64,000 nt of DNA from Leguminivora glycinivorella (GCF_023078275.1 NC_062995.1:10552917-10616916); one strand, 5' to 3'. Positions 21,201 through 27,145 are shown, counted from the first letter of the stretch. A program made the numbers and translations. The notes: generated by a model from the letters alone, not told the origin.

Positions 21201-22741
21201 GCCACCGCCATGAGAACACATGTGGATTTAGTGCACCTCAAGCGTCGACGCGGAAAGGTAATACTGTCACATTGGGGACAAATCATACTCATGCGAAACA
21301 TGTGGCTTCAAGTTCTTGCAGGCCACCGCCATGAGAACACATGTGGATTTAGTGCACCCCAAGCGACGCCGCGGAAAGGTAATACTGTCAAATTGGGGAC
21401 AAATCATACTCTTGTGAAACCTGTAGTCACAAGTTCTTGTAGTGCAGAAGGGCGTCGCTATGAGGATACATGTGAACGTGGTGTATCTAAAGCGACGCCG
21501 CGGAAAGGTATACATTCTTTACACATTGAGGACAAGTCATACTCATTGAAAACATGCAGCCACAAGTTATCGTGGAGCAGTAGAGCATCGCTATAAAGAC
21601 ACACGCTCAGTGATATCACTTTCCTATCACTGTGGGGCGCGCCCTCCAAGGGAGCGTGCTGAAATACTTTGAAAACCCCAGCTCTTACGCTAAGAGTCGT
21701 ACACAAAAACTTCAGTAAGACACCTTAAAGTTAAAATTTAAGTCTTGGTAGCTCACAAGAGCTAGCGATCCAGTATCGTACAATCCAGTATGTTTTTTTT
21801 TTTCATTTTATATCAATTTTCAATTCATTAACAACTGTGAATGTAAACTGAAATAGATACCATACACTAAAGAAAAAGCGATCAAGCGGCTGATGTGATA
21901 AACCGCTACACCACCTTACTTACTTTAGTGTATGGTATCTATTTCAGTTTATAATTTATGTATAGTAGTGTTACTACTTAAAAAAAAAACAAATCAAAAA
22001 ATTTTAATAAAATAATTTGATTTTCTCAAACATGGTATGAAATATTGATGTTATGTGCCTTATAATTGGCAGCGAAGTATGACGTTGCAGGTGCGGCTAG
22101 GACGATTGATAGATAATGGAATTTCATACAAACCTTGCAGGCCAAGGCCGGCAAAGTCTTCTTTTTTAATTTCCAAACACAGATAATTGTGACATAATAT
22201 CCAGGTATTTAGCCAATTAAAAAAAAACTATAAGGAGCTTTATAGACGTGCCGACTGCAACTGGTACGGGCCCTAGACAATATTTGATTTTGGGTGCGTT
22301 TTCATACAAAAAAAATTTTTTTCGTTTTTTTTTGAATTTTTTTTAAACTTTTTGTTTTTTTATAAGCGTATACGGGGTATCAAAGGGGAACGAAAATTCG
22401 ATTATTTTTGCGCTACGACGCACCGTTTAGGATATACAGCCATCCAAAGTTACTATTTTCAGTAGACTTTATTTATTTCATACCATGTTTGAGAAAAGCA
22501 CTATACATACCTCGGCGGGAAATGGGGTTGCCCCCATTTGTCCCGGCCTCTGTAGTAATGTACTATTGTTCCCTACATCGAACTGTAAATGTATTTTCAG
22601 GCGAAACAAGAGCCTCCTGCCGAGCCCGAGGCACCGAAGTTAGACTTGTTCACCAAAGAGGAACCTCAAATAGTGTTCGACGCGTGGCGACAGAACATGC
22701 CCAATTGTGAGGTCTATTTCACCGTGACTGCCGGGCCTTAG
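3099..22741 (+). CDS. C2H2 zinc-finger protein, 11 fingers, 12 exons, 5' incomplete
   Basis: Multi-exon gene for a probable nuclear DNA-binding transcription factor. The twelve exons listed separately join with matching phases into 1521 nt: 506 residues and a stop. Residues 1-130 are an acidic/basic linker, with E/P/D-rich sequence in E1 and a K/R cluster resembling a nuclear localisation signal in E2. Residues 131-460 carry 11 C2H2 fingers, several split between exons (E5/E6, E6/E7, E7/E8, E8/E9, E10/E11). Residues 461-506 are a finger-free tail ending in TVTAGP. E1 begins in frame at a splice acceptor, so the start codon and possibly an N-terminal domain such as ZAD lie upstream of the window. 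Four introns carry tandem copies of the preceding exon's 3' end. The family is certain from the fingers; target and pathway are unknown. Confidence 0.88.
3317..3727. mobile_element. hAT-type MITE, copy 1
   Basis: 411-bp element with inverted ends TAGAGATGGGCCGAATA / TATTCGGCCCATCTCTA, flanked by a perfect 8-bp target duplication CATCAAAC (3309-3316 and 3728-3735). An 8-bp duplication is the hAT hallmark. Copies of the same family lie at 24393 and 35275. It carries no transposase frame. Confidence 0.9.
4025..4345 (+). mobile_element. tRNA-derived SINE
   Basis: A tRNA-like head from about 4027 with a box-A region (GTGGCCTAGCGGTAAGAGCG) and box B GGTTCGAACCC. An unrelated body and a GGATGATGAT tail end follow. 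The pol III boxes and fused body identify a SINE rather than a functional tRNA. Confidence 0.85.
4405..4858 (+). repeat. Repeat family C, interrupted copy
   Basis: Begins TACCCGTGTGGTGAC and ends near ACAGGCGTTGATTATG. It matches the uninterrupted copy that starts at 28871. A MITE (4499-4778) splits it. Its 3' end lies about a dozen bases from the acceptor of exon E2, so the polypyrimidine tract of that exon borders or includes repeat sequence. Confidence 0.7.
4499..4778. mobile_element. MITE inside repeat C, 3-bp target duplication
   Basis: Inverted ends AGGCCAGACGAC / GTGGTCATCCCT, flanked by ATT on both sides (4496-4498, 4779-4781). The homologous site in the copy near 29027 lacks the insert, which supports the boundaries. 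A related, inverted copy is at 22779-23285. Confidence 0.75.
4870..4989 (+). CDS. Zinc-finger gene 1, exon E2 (basic NLS-like)
   Basis: Acceptor TTTATTACAG and donor GTAAGA. Phase 2 in and out. It reads NTTEKSDETLEEQPVKEEEE followed by a dense lysine/arginine run (KKKRKTKKKEQPKTKRKK), probably a nuclear localisation signal. Confidence 0.82.
4990..5589. other. Intron sequence, no feature seen
   Basis: AT-rich intron between E2 and E3. No exon, element end or conserved motif was found. Confidence 0.4.
5590..5670. repeat. Dispersed repeat fragment plus (TA)n
   Basis: TACTACGTTGGTGGCTAACAAG onward, ending in the CTGATGGAGAGCGGTCACCG block that recurs near 11475-11530. It runs into a TA microsatellite at about 5649-5672. 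Confidence 0.6.
5671..5841 (+). mobile_element. Short Helitron-like repeat (family H), 5' truncated
   Basis: About 170-bp repeat from AATATTATAAATGGGAAAGT to AAAGCTAGT. Other copies lie at 13493, 19777, 27221 and 63781. Full copies start TCCATACTAA after an A, and end with a short hairpin (CGCGAGC-GAA-GCCGCG) and CTAGT. That fits the TC...CTRRT rule of Helitrons; the class is an inference. Confidence 0.6.
5950..6067 (+). CDS. Zinc-finger gene 1, exon E3
   Basis: Acceptor TTGACAG and donor GTCAGT. Enters in phase 2 and leaves in phase 0. It encodes a finger-free linker, KESVEGEEPKTSIRKTVELD and on to NPEEQFKQSE. Confidence 0.8.
6117..6624. mobile_element. hAT-type element, 508 bp
   Basis: Inverted ends TAGGGTTGCAAA / TTTGCAACCCTA with a perfect 8-bp duplication GCCTGGGG (6109-6116, 6625-6632). 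The interior has several poly-A/poly-T runs and no transposase frame. Confidence 0.9.
6665..6763 (+). CDS. Zinc-finger gene 1, exon E4 (finger 1)
   Basis: Acceptor GGTTACAG and donor GTGAGT. Phase 0 at both ends, 33 codons. It contains the first C2H2 finger, from YQCHLCYKGF to HMRKH. Confidence 0.88.
6797..6872. mobile_element. Tiny hairpin MITE
   Basis: About 76-bp near-palindrome from GTCAGCTGCATAAG to TTTTTGCAGCTGATAG. A second copy (8941-9018) sits inside the 40-bp satellite. Confidence 0.65.
6873..7687. other. Intron sequence, no gene seen
   Basis: Part of the E4-E5 intron. Short frames exist on both strands but lack splice sites or family features. Confidence 0.4.
7688..7975. mobile_element. 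Inverted-repeat element joined to the satellite
   Basis: Two arms of about 90 bp are mirror images: CCCTCATTTTAAGGGTGAAT on the left and a counterpart ending TTTACCCTTAAAATAACG on the right. The right end runs straight into the 40-bp satellite. The CCCTCATTT word is also the core of the satellite unit. Confidence 0.7.
7976..9372. repeat. 40-bp tandem satellite, about 35 copies
   Basis: Unit GTACGTGGTCCAACGCTGCG plus CACCCTCATTTCCAAATAAC, 40 bp. Variants fall in blocks (TTTCC, TTTCT, TTCCC), and a variant segment with GTGCAAAGCCGGACACC occurs twice, about 444 bp apart, so higher-order duplication is present. The last two units are more diverged. Confidence 0.93.
8941..9018. mobile_element. 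Hairpin MITE inserted in the satellite
   Basis: Near-perfect palindrome TATCAGCTGCAAAAGTGCAT ... ATGCACTTCTGCAGCTGATA. The satellite's GTAC word is present on both sides, suggesting a 4-bp target duplication. Same family as 6797-6872. Confidence 0.75.
9519..9670 (+). CDS. Zinc-finger gene 1, exon E5 (fingers 2 and 3a)
   Basis: Acceptor CTTTCCAG and donor GTGAGC at 9671. Enters in phase 0 and leaves in phase 2. It encodes finger 2 (FSCALCTMYF ... HAHIH) and most of finger 3 (YECVACGRRM ... ILDHYR), which E6 completes with NQH. Reading past the donor meets an in-frame TGA at once, so the first donor must be used. Its last 60 bases are the seed of the 102-bp array. Confidence 0.88.
9611..11344 (+). 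repeat. 102-bp tandem array of exon tail plus splice donor, 17 copies
   Basis: Each unit is the last 60 bases of exon E5 (9611-9670) followed by the first 42 bases of the intron, starting GTGAGCGGGACAGCC. Donors recur every 102 bases from 9671 to 11303, 17 in all. Units appear identical except one C-to-A change near 10375. No acceptor lies inside the unit, so the extra copies are not complete exons. Confidence 0.95.
11460..11545. repeat. Dispersed repeat fragment
   Basis: TACTACGTCGGTGGCAAACA onward to CACCGTAACCTATGG, the same family as 5590-5648. Confidence 0.6.
11687..11912. repeat. Dispersed repeat family E, copy 1
   Basis: About 225 bp from TCAGCACACCGCACCCTCGT to the ACACAAAGCGGAATATCATT region. 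A second, clearly related copy is at 47985-48202. I found no terminal repeats or coding frame. Confidence 0.65.
11958..12017 (+). CDS. Zinc-finger gene 1, exon E6
   Basis: Acceptor TTGTCCACAG and donor GTAAGT. Phase 2 in and out. It encodes NQHEGLVSHFTCHLCGKVS, the end of finger 3 and the start of finger 4. Confidence 0.82.
12183..12754 (+). repeat. Repeat family A, copy 1
   Basis: About 570 bp from AAAAAACCGGCCAAGAGCGT to TTCCTAGTTGACTACGGAAC. Its ends share the inverted words GGTTCCGTAG / CTACGGAACC. It contains G-rich runs (including one of about 27 G at 12545-12571) and a GGAC microsatellite. Copies: 53107-53680 (+), about 58600-58995 (-), 63030-63588 (-). Confidence 0.8.
12793..12948. 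mobile_element. Palindromic MITE, AGGGTCCCCCC ends
   Basis: About 155 bp; arms of nearly 50 bp start AGGGTCCCCCCACATCTAGC and are mirrored at GATGTGGGGGGACCCTT. GC-rich and non-coding. Ends and size resemble Harbinger-type MITEs (inference). Confidence 0.8.
13016..13129 (+). CDS. Zinc-finger gene 1, exon E7
   Basis: Acceptor GTTCCCAG and donor GTGAGT. Phase 2 in and out. It completes finger 4 (GHMRNHH) and starts finger 5 (PECEQCGKTF ... LEEHRQ), whose last histidine is in E8. Confidence 0.86.
13230..13372. repeat. Dispersed short repeat
   Basis: Contains ATAGGAGGCAAACGAGCAGA ... CTCATGGACACCCGAAACAC. Related segments occur near 47040-47120 and 59811-59880 in the other orientation. Confidence 0.55.
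13493..13670 (+). mobile_element. Helitron-like repeat family H, full copy
   Basis: Starts A|TCCATACTAATATTATAAA and ends in a hairpin plus AAAAGCTAGT. The CR1 element inserted only a few bases downstream. Confidence 0.65.
13687..14747 (+). CDS. CR1 ORF1, 5' truncated
   Basis: Open frame entering from the truncated 5' end with no ATG. The first about 70 residues are a predicted coiled coil (EVTELKIKVALLESKLDEYD). A low-complexity S/T/P-rich middle and a basic C-terminus follow. ORF1 proteins of this group bind the element RNA. It overlaps ORF2 by 80 bases in another frame. Confidence 0.75.
14668..17610 (+). CDS. CR1 ORF2: endonuclease and reverse transcriptase
   Basis: 980 residues with no internal stop. 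An APE-type endonuclease occupies about residues 35-250: YQNVRGL start, TETNLD with the catalytic glutamate, and GDLNLN near residue 170. Reverse transcriptase covers about 470-800, with the FRKAFDQVD block, the SGVSQGSLLGPFLF block and YADD at 693-696, the polymerase active site. The C-terminal part has no RNase H. The intact frame suggests a fairly recent insertion, although 5' truncation means this copy probably cannot move by itself. Confidence 0.92.
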   Translation: MRVATPPPVRKSTRVMMPRSHSRSGANSVSSLQIIYQNVRGLKTKLRRWRNNVSLLNVDVVAVTETNLDSMIGDLEVAPHGWSVLRRDRGSRGGGVLLAARPGIALRRRTDLETAAGEDLWVSIAVNGVEFLICVVYIKPSAGDSEYVTWFCKVEDCTTVTNNTNTIVLGDLNLNSATLNVNNYYNYFLTFCNLAEYNDIVNGKGSKLDVVLVSECSGAVSVCAASEGLVEHADVYHPPLEITVTPVQPGGAITVEPSNINPITDWNFSKADFPMLYDRVSKVDWSPVLAEKCVNGAVERLYELLYNCFDACVPKKCRSRKTNSRVYPTWFSADVIKDLKRKGDLHKRWKVTGDSYIYTQYSQLRADIKKRVSAAYGVYISNIQQRLKTNPRSFWQQVSNLRTKGGFESNITYGDRMFSGQAAAGAFADYFSTVFLSREPKLSAETAGAAGSQNLISISGFTEYEVSLAIDKLKPNCALGPDNVPAFIIKAFKSLLASLLAHVFNLALKSGTYPLSWKTSRVTPIRKSGEKSRAENYCPIAILSSFAKVFESVLHSKLYTLVDPYLNDAQHGFRKGRSVNTNLLSLVNHVSEKLDEGCQVDVAYLDFRKAFDQVDNDILLEKLSVVGFDPSLLKLFASYLKDRKQFVRLGCFDSDLYPTRSGVSQGSLLGPFLFTIMVNDLAGCLVSGKLLLYADDIKVMVNIRDPIDCRDMQRNLDAIHRWSVKNRLSLNVAKCYIMSFTRARQEIPATYFIDSEPLSRTHSMKDLGVVFDPGLTFHDHIRSLVTEGFKRLGFVTRNCKEFTHVGVFKILYTALVRSKLEASACVWNPYETTYALMIEKVQKCFLRTLYKKLYGYYPFMYPTAYLQGTLGYNALATRRLFDQLVTVLRILRGLLDCPELVGEACRVFVPDGRARFRADRLRLFAVPPARTVSRRNSPVCRAMNALNKLGAVQHSCDVFADGWTVVESECLMMMICESLT
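17828..17959 (+). CDS. Zinc-finger gene 1, exon E8 (fingers 5b, 6, 7a)
   Basis: Acceptor TCTGCCCAG only 20 bp after the CR1 3' end; donor GTGAGT. Phase 2 in and out. It encodes IHQG, finger 6 (YSCSECGKRF ... HHQLKH) and the first half of finger 7 (YYCVECDVR). Confidence 0.87.
17960..18480 (+). repeat. Tandem degenerate copies of exon E8 (161-bp units)
   Basis: Three further copies at 17989-18120, 18150-18281 and 18311-18442, and the start of a fourth at 18472, spaced exactly 161 bp (132-bp exon plus 29-bp spacer). The 3' half of each copy and its donor are almost unchanged. The 5' half carries stops and has lost the zinc-binding cysteines (TGC and TGT read TAC). A 29-nt intron cannot be spliced, so these are pseudo-exons. 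Confidence 0.9.
18481..19456. other. Intron with a GC-rich island
   Basis: Mostly AT-rich, with one GC-rich block at about 18835-18990 that includes GGTCAGTCAGATTT, similar to an arthropod initiator. An internal promoter is possible but unsupported. I found no exon. Confidence 0.35.
19457..19528 (+). CDS. Zinc-finger gene 1, exon E9
   Basis: Acceptor TTTGTTGCAG and donor GTAAGT. Phase 2 in and out. It encodes FKSAHSLRQHLVKSLKHKDK, which completes finger 7 with an H-x6-H spacing. Confidence 0.82.
19777..19936 (+). mobile_element. Helitron-like repeat family H, 3' truncated
   Basis: Starts A|TCCATACTAATATTATAAA and stops at TCTCTTTCTAAC, about 28 bp before exon E10. The stretch between it and E10 carries TACTAAT, a good branch-point match. 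Confidence 0.65.
19965..20181 (+). CDS. Zinc-finger gene 1, exon E10 (fingers 8, 9, 10a)
   Basis: Acceptor TTTTTTTAAG and donor GTGAGT. Enters in phase 2, leaves in phase 0. It encodes fingers FACTRCDKRF ... HHAVQH and HACGACPAAL ... HRRHVH, then the start of finger 10 (HICDACGKAFR). The exon is strikingly GC-rich. Confidence 0.87.
20182..20335 (+). repeat. Degenerate copy of exon E10 tail plus donor
   Basis: From about 20237 the sequence repeats the last about 95 bases of E10 (GCTTCGCTCGCCAAACACAG onward) and ends in a GTGAGTAG donor at 20334. Indels and base changes destroy the finger frame. Confidence 0.85.
20336..20992. other. Intron, no feature seen
   Basis: AT-rich intron between the E10 copy and E11. 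No exon or element end recognised. Confidence 0.4.
20993..21136 (+). CDS. Zinc-finger gene 1, exon E11 (fingers 10b, 11)
   Basis: Acceptor CTTACGTTTCAG and donor GTAATA. Phase 0, 48 codons. It completes finger 10 (LINHVRTHTGEKP, with the classic linker) and encodes finger 11 (FSCPTCGRKF ... THVDLVH), then a basic end KRRRGK. Confidence 0.87.
21137..21600 (+). repeat. Tandem copies of exon E11 tail plus donor
   Basis: Donors recur at 21137, 21258, 21379 and 21508. Each repeats the last about 90 bases of E11. The first copies are nearly identical to the exon tail. Later ones diverge step by step, and a fifth partial copy without a donor ends near 21600. The upstream half of each copy has lost finger cysteines, as in the E8 copies. 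Confidence 0.9.
21601..22600. other. Intron before the last exon
   Basis: Apart from the MITE at 21844-21951 I see AT-rich sequence with long T-runs (22300-22370) and no gene. Confidence 0.4.
21844..21951. mobile_element. Short inverted-repeat MITE, TA-flanked
   Basis: About 28-bp inverted ends, TAAACTGAAATAGATACCAT and its mirror ending TATCTATTTCAGTTTA. The TA ends suggest a Tc1/mariner relative. Confidence 0.7.
22601..22741 (+). CDS. Zinc-finger gene 1, last exon E12
   Basis: Acceptor TGTATTTTCAG. Phase 0, 46 codons and a TAG stop. It is a finger-free tail with KLDLFTKEEPQIVFDAWRQN and a TVTAGP end. A decayed copy of its KEEPQIV part lies at 23923-23965. Confidence 0.85.
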   Translation, partial: AKQEPPAEPEAPKLDLFTKEEPQIVFDAWRQNMPNCEVYFTVTAGP

Positions 22742-22778
22742 ACCACCTCGTGTAAGGTCTGTCTATCCATCATAGAAT

Positions 22779-23285
22779 AGGGATGACGACTACATAAAAA
22801 AAAATGGCTTCTATTTAAAGTCACATACAGGTCGAACGCGATTAATTAACATTATTTTTACCTTTTTTCCCAACGTCTTCCGCGACCACGGCCAGTGCAA
22901 CCTGGCCGAAACGTTGGGAAAAAGGTAAAAATAATGTTAATTAATCGCGTTCGACCTGTATGTGACTTTAAATATGTGTACAAAGCGCGAGAACTTAAAG
23001 TGTTAAAATGGCTTCTGTTTAGTCCGTCAGTTGGATCCAAAAATACTGTACACATATTTTTCGCTTTTTCTAATAAAAAAAAAATACATAGAGCACGAAG
23101 TTCCTTAGTGGGGGGCTTGTGACGTCACTTCTAAGTAAAAATTGTACCTAGGCGTGACGTCACGCGAAACTTCAACGCACTGTACCGTCGTCATTTTTCG
23201 TTTACGTGAAAAAAAATACGTGTCTTAAATTTTTTTGATAATCTAACTGACGGACTAATTAGTTTTTTTTTTAGTCGTCTCGCCT
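22779..23285. mobile_element. MITE related to 4499-4778, with nested palindrome
   Basis: Ends AGGGATGACGACTA / TAGTCGTCTCGCCT. It shares internal words with 4499-4778 (GTGACGTCACTTCTAAGTAA, AACTGACGGACTAA). A 159-bp palindrome (22814-22972, arms about 60-70 bp) sits inside, bordered by a repeated AAAATGGCTTCT. Confidence 0.75.
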
Positions 23286-23443
23286 ATTCCCGTTTTCTTT
23301 CCATCATAGAATTCCTTTTTAATTGAACTTACAAACTCACCTCTATATTTACAAAATGGGTAGGCAGAGTACATGACCCTGCTCATTTAGCAATTATGGA
23401 ATGAAAGAAATCGAAATTGTGATATTGCAGTGATAGGTAGCTG

Positions 23444-23562
23444 GGGCCCATTTCTCGAAAGGTACAAGCCTTGTATTACAAGTGTGTTTCCATGGAAACC
23501 CATACGATTTGACAGTTCGCGCACTTGTAATACAAGACTTGTACCTTTCGAGAAACGGGCCC
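23444..23562. mobile_element. Palindromic MITE, GGGCCC ends, CTG duplication
   Basis: Inverted arms of about 30-40 bp starting GGGCCCATTTCTCGAAAGGT and mirrored at the other end. CTG stands on both sides (23441-23443, 23563-23565). A 3-bp duplication fits a Harbinger-type MITE. Confidence 0.82.
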
Positions 23563-23870
23563 CTGGTCTACACTATAATTGAACCCAAACAGCAGGTTTT
23601 TCATAAAAATTCACATGAAGCATAAGAACATAATAATATTGTATAATTTAAACACGCTCATGTTATACTGAGCTACTGATGTGCCGACGGAAAGTCTCCA
23701 AAATTCTGAAATTTACTTCTGAAACTTCGGAAACTTCCCATACTTTGTATGGATGGAAACTTTCCATTTCATAAATTTAAATTCCCTTTATTTTTTGAAA
23801 GTTTCGTGAATTTTTCAAGAAATTTAAGATTTTTTTGGAAAGTTTCCGCAACTTGCACATCACCATACTG

Positions 23871-23976
23871 AGCGACACAACCGCACACACATAGGTGAGA
23901 AATTATATATGTGCAAAATGTGAAGATAAACCTGTTTACCAAAGAGGAGCCACAGATAGTGCGGACTTTAAGATGC
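23871..23976 (+). pseudogene. Decayed copy of the end of zinc-finger gene 1
   Basis: About 23876-23925 resembles a finger linker region (RTHIGEKLYMCKM). It abuts a copy of the last exon (NLFTKEEPQIV). The two parts are in different frames and the middle of the finger is missing. This may be the remnant of a tandem gene copy or of a processed copy. Confidence 0.65.
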
Positions 23977-24073
23977 TAACACACACACCGCGCCTCACCA
24001 AAGTCATCCACATAACTACTATCCTGTGAGTGGGAGCGAGAAAGAGTTATTTTTTTCTCCCTCCCACTTACGT

Positions 24074-24301
24074 CACACCTCGGACACTGGCGATCAAATA
24101 TATAAAAGAGGCGAGTTCCTAGCACACATTCTAAGCTCGTGTAGGTGAACGCGTACCATGCTTGTACGAGTGATATAAGACAGGTCGACTGGTCGCGTAG
24201 TAACTGTGAGGTAACCGAAAGCGGGTGGCCGGCACTTTCAGCGGGAAGCTGGAGTGGCCATACTGTACGGGAGTGACGATACTACTCCTTATTATACTGT
24301 G
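24074..24301. mobile_element. Repeat family D, copy 1, 7-bp target duplication
   Basis: 228 bp from CACACCTCGGACACTGGCGA to TTATTATACTGTG. CTTACGT stands on both sides (24067-24073, 24302-24308). The ends are CACA...TGTG. Other copies: 28075-28304, 44906-45394, and parts near 59126-59513. No coding frame. Confidence 0.8.
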
Positions 24302-24392
24302 CTTACGTGAAAAATTCCAAGGTACGGTGCGGCCGTTAGTTAGCTACTTTAGACGTATAGTCAACCAATAGGCACCCTAGGCCACTGTAGAA

Positions 24393-24880
24393 TAGAGATG
24401 GGCCGAATACGAATATTTGGCCGAAAATTCGGTTCAGCTGTTACCGAATCGAAGATTCGGCCGAATATTCGGTTGAGCCATATTTTAAATCCTGAATGAG
24501 TTACAAAATGATTGGTATGGGTACACATTTACTGTACACACCATGGGTGCACATTTACTGTACACACCATGGGTGCACTTAATGTTCCTATAATCTAGTG
24601 CATAAAAAAATGTTGGTTTTTCTTTCTTAAGAAACGTTATTTTTACTTTTATACAAAATTGTTGTATTCTATATTTTAACGCATTTTTAACTCCCTTTGG
24701 TAGTTCTTTAGAATGCAGAAATAGGATGTCATTATGTGATGAATTACGAAATATCTTGCGCTATTTATTTACTTTGTTTATTCGTTAAATATTCGGCAAT
24801 GTAACCGAACTATTTTGCCGAATACGAACATTGAAAAACTTGCTGAATTTGCTGAATACCGAATATTCCGCCCATCTCTA
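24393..24880. mobile_element. hAT-type MITE, copy 2
   Basis: 488 bp, TAGAGATGGGCCGAATAC ... CCCATCTCTA, with a perfect 8-bp duplication CTGTAGAA (24385-24392, 24881-24888). Its interior has a short direct repeat, ACACACCATGGGTGCA. Confidence 0.9.
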
Positions 24881-25008
24881 CTGTAGAACTATGTCATAGT
24901 GACGTTATAAATCAGATTGTAAGAAATCTCTTACTGCTTGTCATTTTGACATGGTTGTAGAGTGGCCTAGGGTTCTAATTGGTTGAATGTACATCAATAC
25001 CTGAATAA

Positions 25009-25717
25009 ATATGAGGAGTGTCTTTTCAAAAGGACTTATTTCTACAGGGTGGGCCAATGATAAATGCATTTTTGAAAATTGAAATAATAGGATTTTTTTG
25101 TGGTTTTGAAATAAAAAGTATATTTAGAAAGTATGTCAAATAAATAAATTTTACGTTTTAAAAATTAAATCATCAAGATGTCGTGCGTGGCGGTTGCGGC
25201 ACTCTTCCAGCCTTGCTTGTAAATTTTGAAAGACTTTCGTCAGAAGTTGCAGAGATATTGCTTGGATTTCTTGGCTCCTTTAATTCTGCTGTGGTTGCCG
25301 GATTATTTGAGTACACTTTACTTTTCAAGTAACCCTATAAAAAAAAATCAGCTGGAGTTAAGTCAGGGCTCCTGGGAGGCCAAGCAATATCACCCCGAAT
25401 CCGAACTTAAGTCAAAAACGCCGACGAACAGACACATAAGATCGATTGTTTTCATAAAAAACTTGAATGCAAAACGCTCGCTGTTCTCCCGTGTAAGACA
25501 CCATTTTGAATGAAAATTTACTTTTTTTTCTTTTAAATGACACCATTATTATATGCCAATGTTTTGTAATTTTGACAAAGGAGGTCGAGACAAAAGTGAA
25601 TTTATCACTGGCCCACCCTGTATAAGTCAAAAAGGTTTATTTCTCTAGGAAGACATTGATAAAAAAAAACCTCTGTTGACATAGAAATAAGTCCTTTTGA
25701 AAAGACACTCCTCATAT
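25009..25717. mobile_element. Outer inverted-repeat element holding a mariner copy
   Basis: Arms ATATGAGGAGTGTCTTTTCA and mirror, about 35 bp each. A second element is nested inside at 25045-25620. Confidence 0.75.
25045..25620 (-). mobile_element. Mariner-type element with transposase remnant
   Basis: Inverted ends CAGGGTGGGCCA / TGGCCCACCCTG with TA on both sides. On the minus strand around 25170-25400 it reads a decayed transposase C-terminus: WPPRSPDLTPADFF, then after a frameshift YLKSKVYSNNPATTAELK. The SPDLTP-DFF block is typical of Tc1/mariner catalytic cores. Confidence 0.82.
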
Positions 25718-25974
25718 GGCTCTTAGAGTCACTGTTTGCGCCATACTGTACCTTTGCTGCATGTTCTTTTAAGTTTGAGAAACGCAAGTTAAATTTTAAA
25801 AATAATTCAGCACTGCCATTAGTAATTTAATAAATAATAAAATATTGTGTTCCTATTTACGAGTATAAATTAATTACTAAATTCATTACCGAATTTAATT
25901 GTAGGTAATACCGGTAACAATGTTTTCATTTCATTAAATCATAGTCCAATTATATTAGGAATGGTCGCCGTGAT

Positions 25975-26473
25975 ATACACCCTGTTTTTATTGAATTCCG
26001 TTAACTTTAAGGGAAGGTTCTTTAAATCAAATACAATTAATTTGTCTAAGAAACTAGCGTCTTAACTCTTACGGTTATTGAGTTATTAAAAAAATGAAAA
26101 TAATTACTGAACACGTGTGTGACTTTACCACTTCCTAGTGTTGTTTGGTTTGACATGTGCCGTCAAATACTTGACACTAACTTGAATATGATTTTTTTTT
26201 CGTTTCCGTACATAATAAATGGATTAATTAGTGTGAGAAGACCTTAATCATAACATTAAAGTCATTGTCAAGTGTTTGACGGCACATGTCAAAACAAATA
26301 ACATTAGGAAGTGGTGAGGGATGCCACACACTTGTTCAGTAATGGCTGTTTGTTTTTTTAATAATACGATAACCGTAAGAGTTAAAAGGCTAGTTTCTTA
26401 GAGACTTTGATTGCATTTGAACTAAAGAATCTTCCCTTAAAGTTAACGGAATTCACTAAAAACAGAGTGTATA
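25975..26473. mobile_element. Long inverted-repeat element, family M, copy 1
   Basis: TATACACCCTGTTTTTATTG at the left is mirrored by AAAAACAGAGTGTATA at the right; similarity runs about 230 bp into each arm. TA-ended and mariner-like. Partial relatives occur at 48547-49752 (itself interrupted) and 52110-52305. Confidence 0.8.
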
Positions 26474-26808
26474 AAATATTGTCCAGACATAAGGTACCCT
26501 ATTTCTATGCTTTATGTATCAAATCAAATATTATTGTAACAATTCCATAAATATAAAAATGAAGTATTGTTACCAATGAACTAAATAAATGTTATATCGT
26601 GAATAAAAGTGTACATGATTATTTTGTAATAAATAATTTAGAAAATATATATATAAAATAACATTTTGCTGTTATTTTGCCCTTTCCCGTCGAGCACAAA
26701 CACATCGGACATGCGGGGCGGTTTGTATCGAATACGCCTGTCGCAAGTTCGTAACAATACGGATTTCTTCCGAAATAAAATTATTGTATTGTATTAAACC
26801 CACTGTAA
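26474..26808. other. Spacer, no gene seen
   Basis: AT-rich sequence with a (TA)n tract near 26645 and AATAAA words. No exon found. Confidence 0.4.
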
Positions 26809-27145
26809 TGTTGGCAACCATCGCTTGCCTGGGTGATCATACTATGGAGATTGGAGTGACGACGGGCTGGGTTGCACTTCGGGGAGTGTGCTCAAGAGCT
26901 ACACGAGCTTATTCCACCGTCCCCATTCTACCATCGGACTCTTAGACGCACGGCCGGTTTCCATCCTTGCTTGATAGATATTCCGCGAATTCGCACGAAG
27001 CGCTTTGCTTCTTCTTTTCTCGCACTGCCAAGGAGTGGAATTCCTTGCCGGCGGCTATATTTCCGAGCTCATATAACCCGGCGACCTTCAAATCAAGAGT
27101 GAACAGGCATCTTCTGAGCGAGCTCCACGTCTTTGCCTTTGGCTA
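26809..27145 (+). pseudogene. Non-LTR reverse transcriptase C-terminal fragment
   Basis: The frame ending with the stop at 27143-27145 reads RRYSTVPILPSDS-like sequence, one stop, then FFSRTAKEWNSLPAAIFPSS and FKSRVNRHLLSE. The W-NSLP-A-FP motif is typical of the C-terminus of CR1/Jockey-group reverse transcriptases. It is short, interrupted and 5' truncated. Confidence 0.75.

Noticed and set aside
22858..23122. Frames around the 22814-22972 palindrome
   Set aside because: They are reverse complements of each other within the hairpin and have no coding features.
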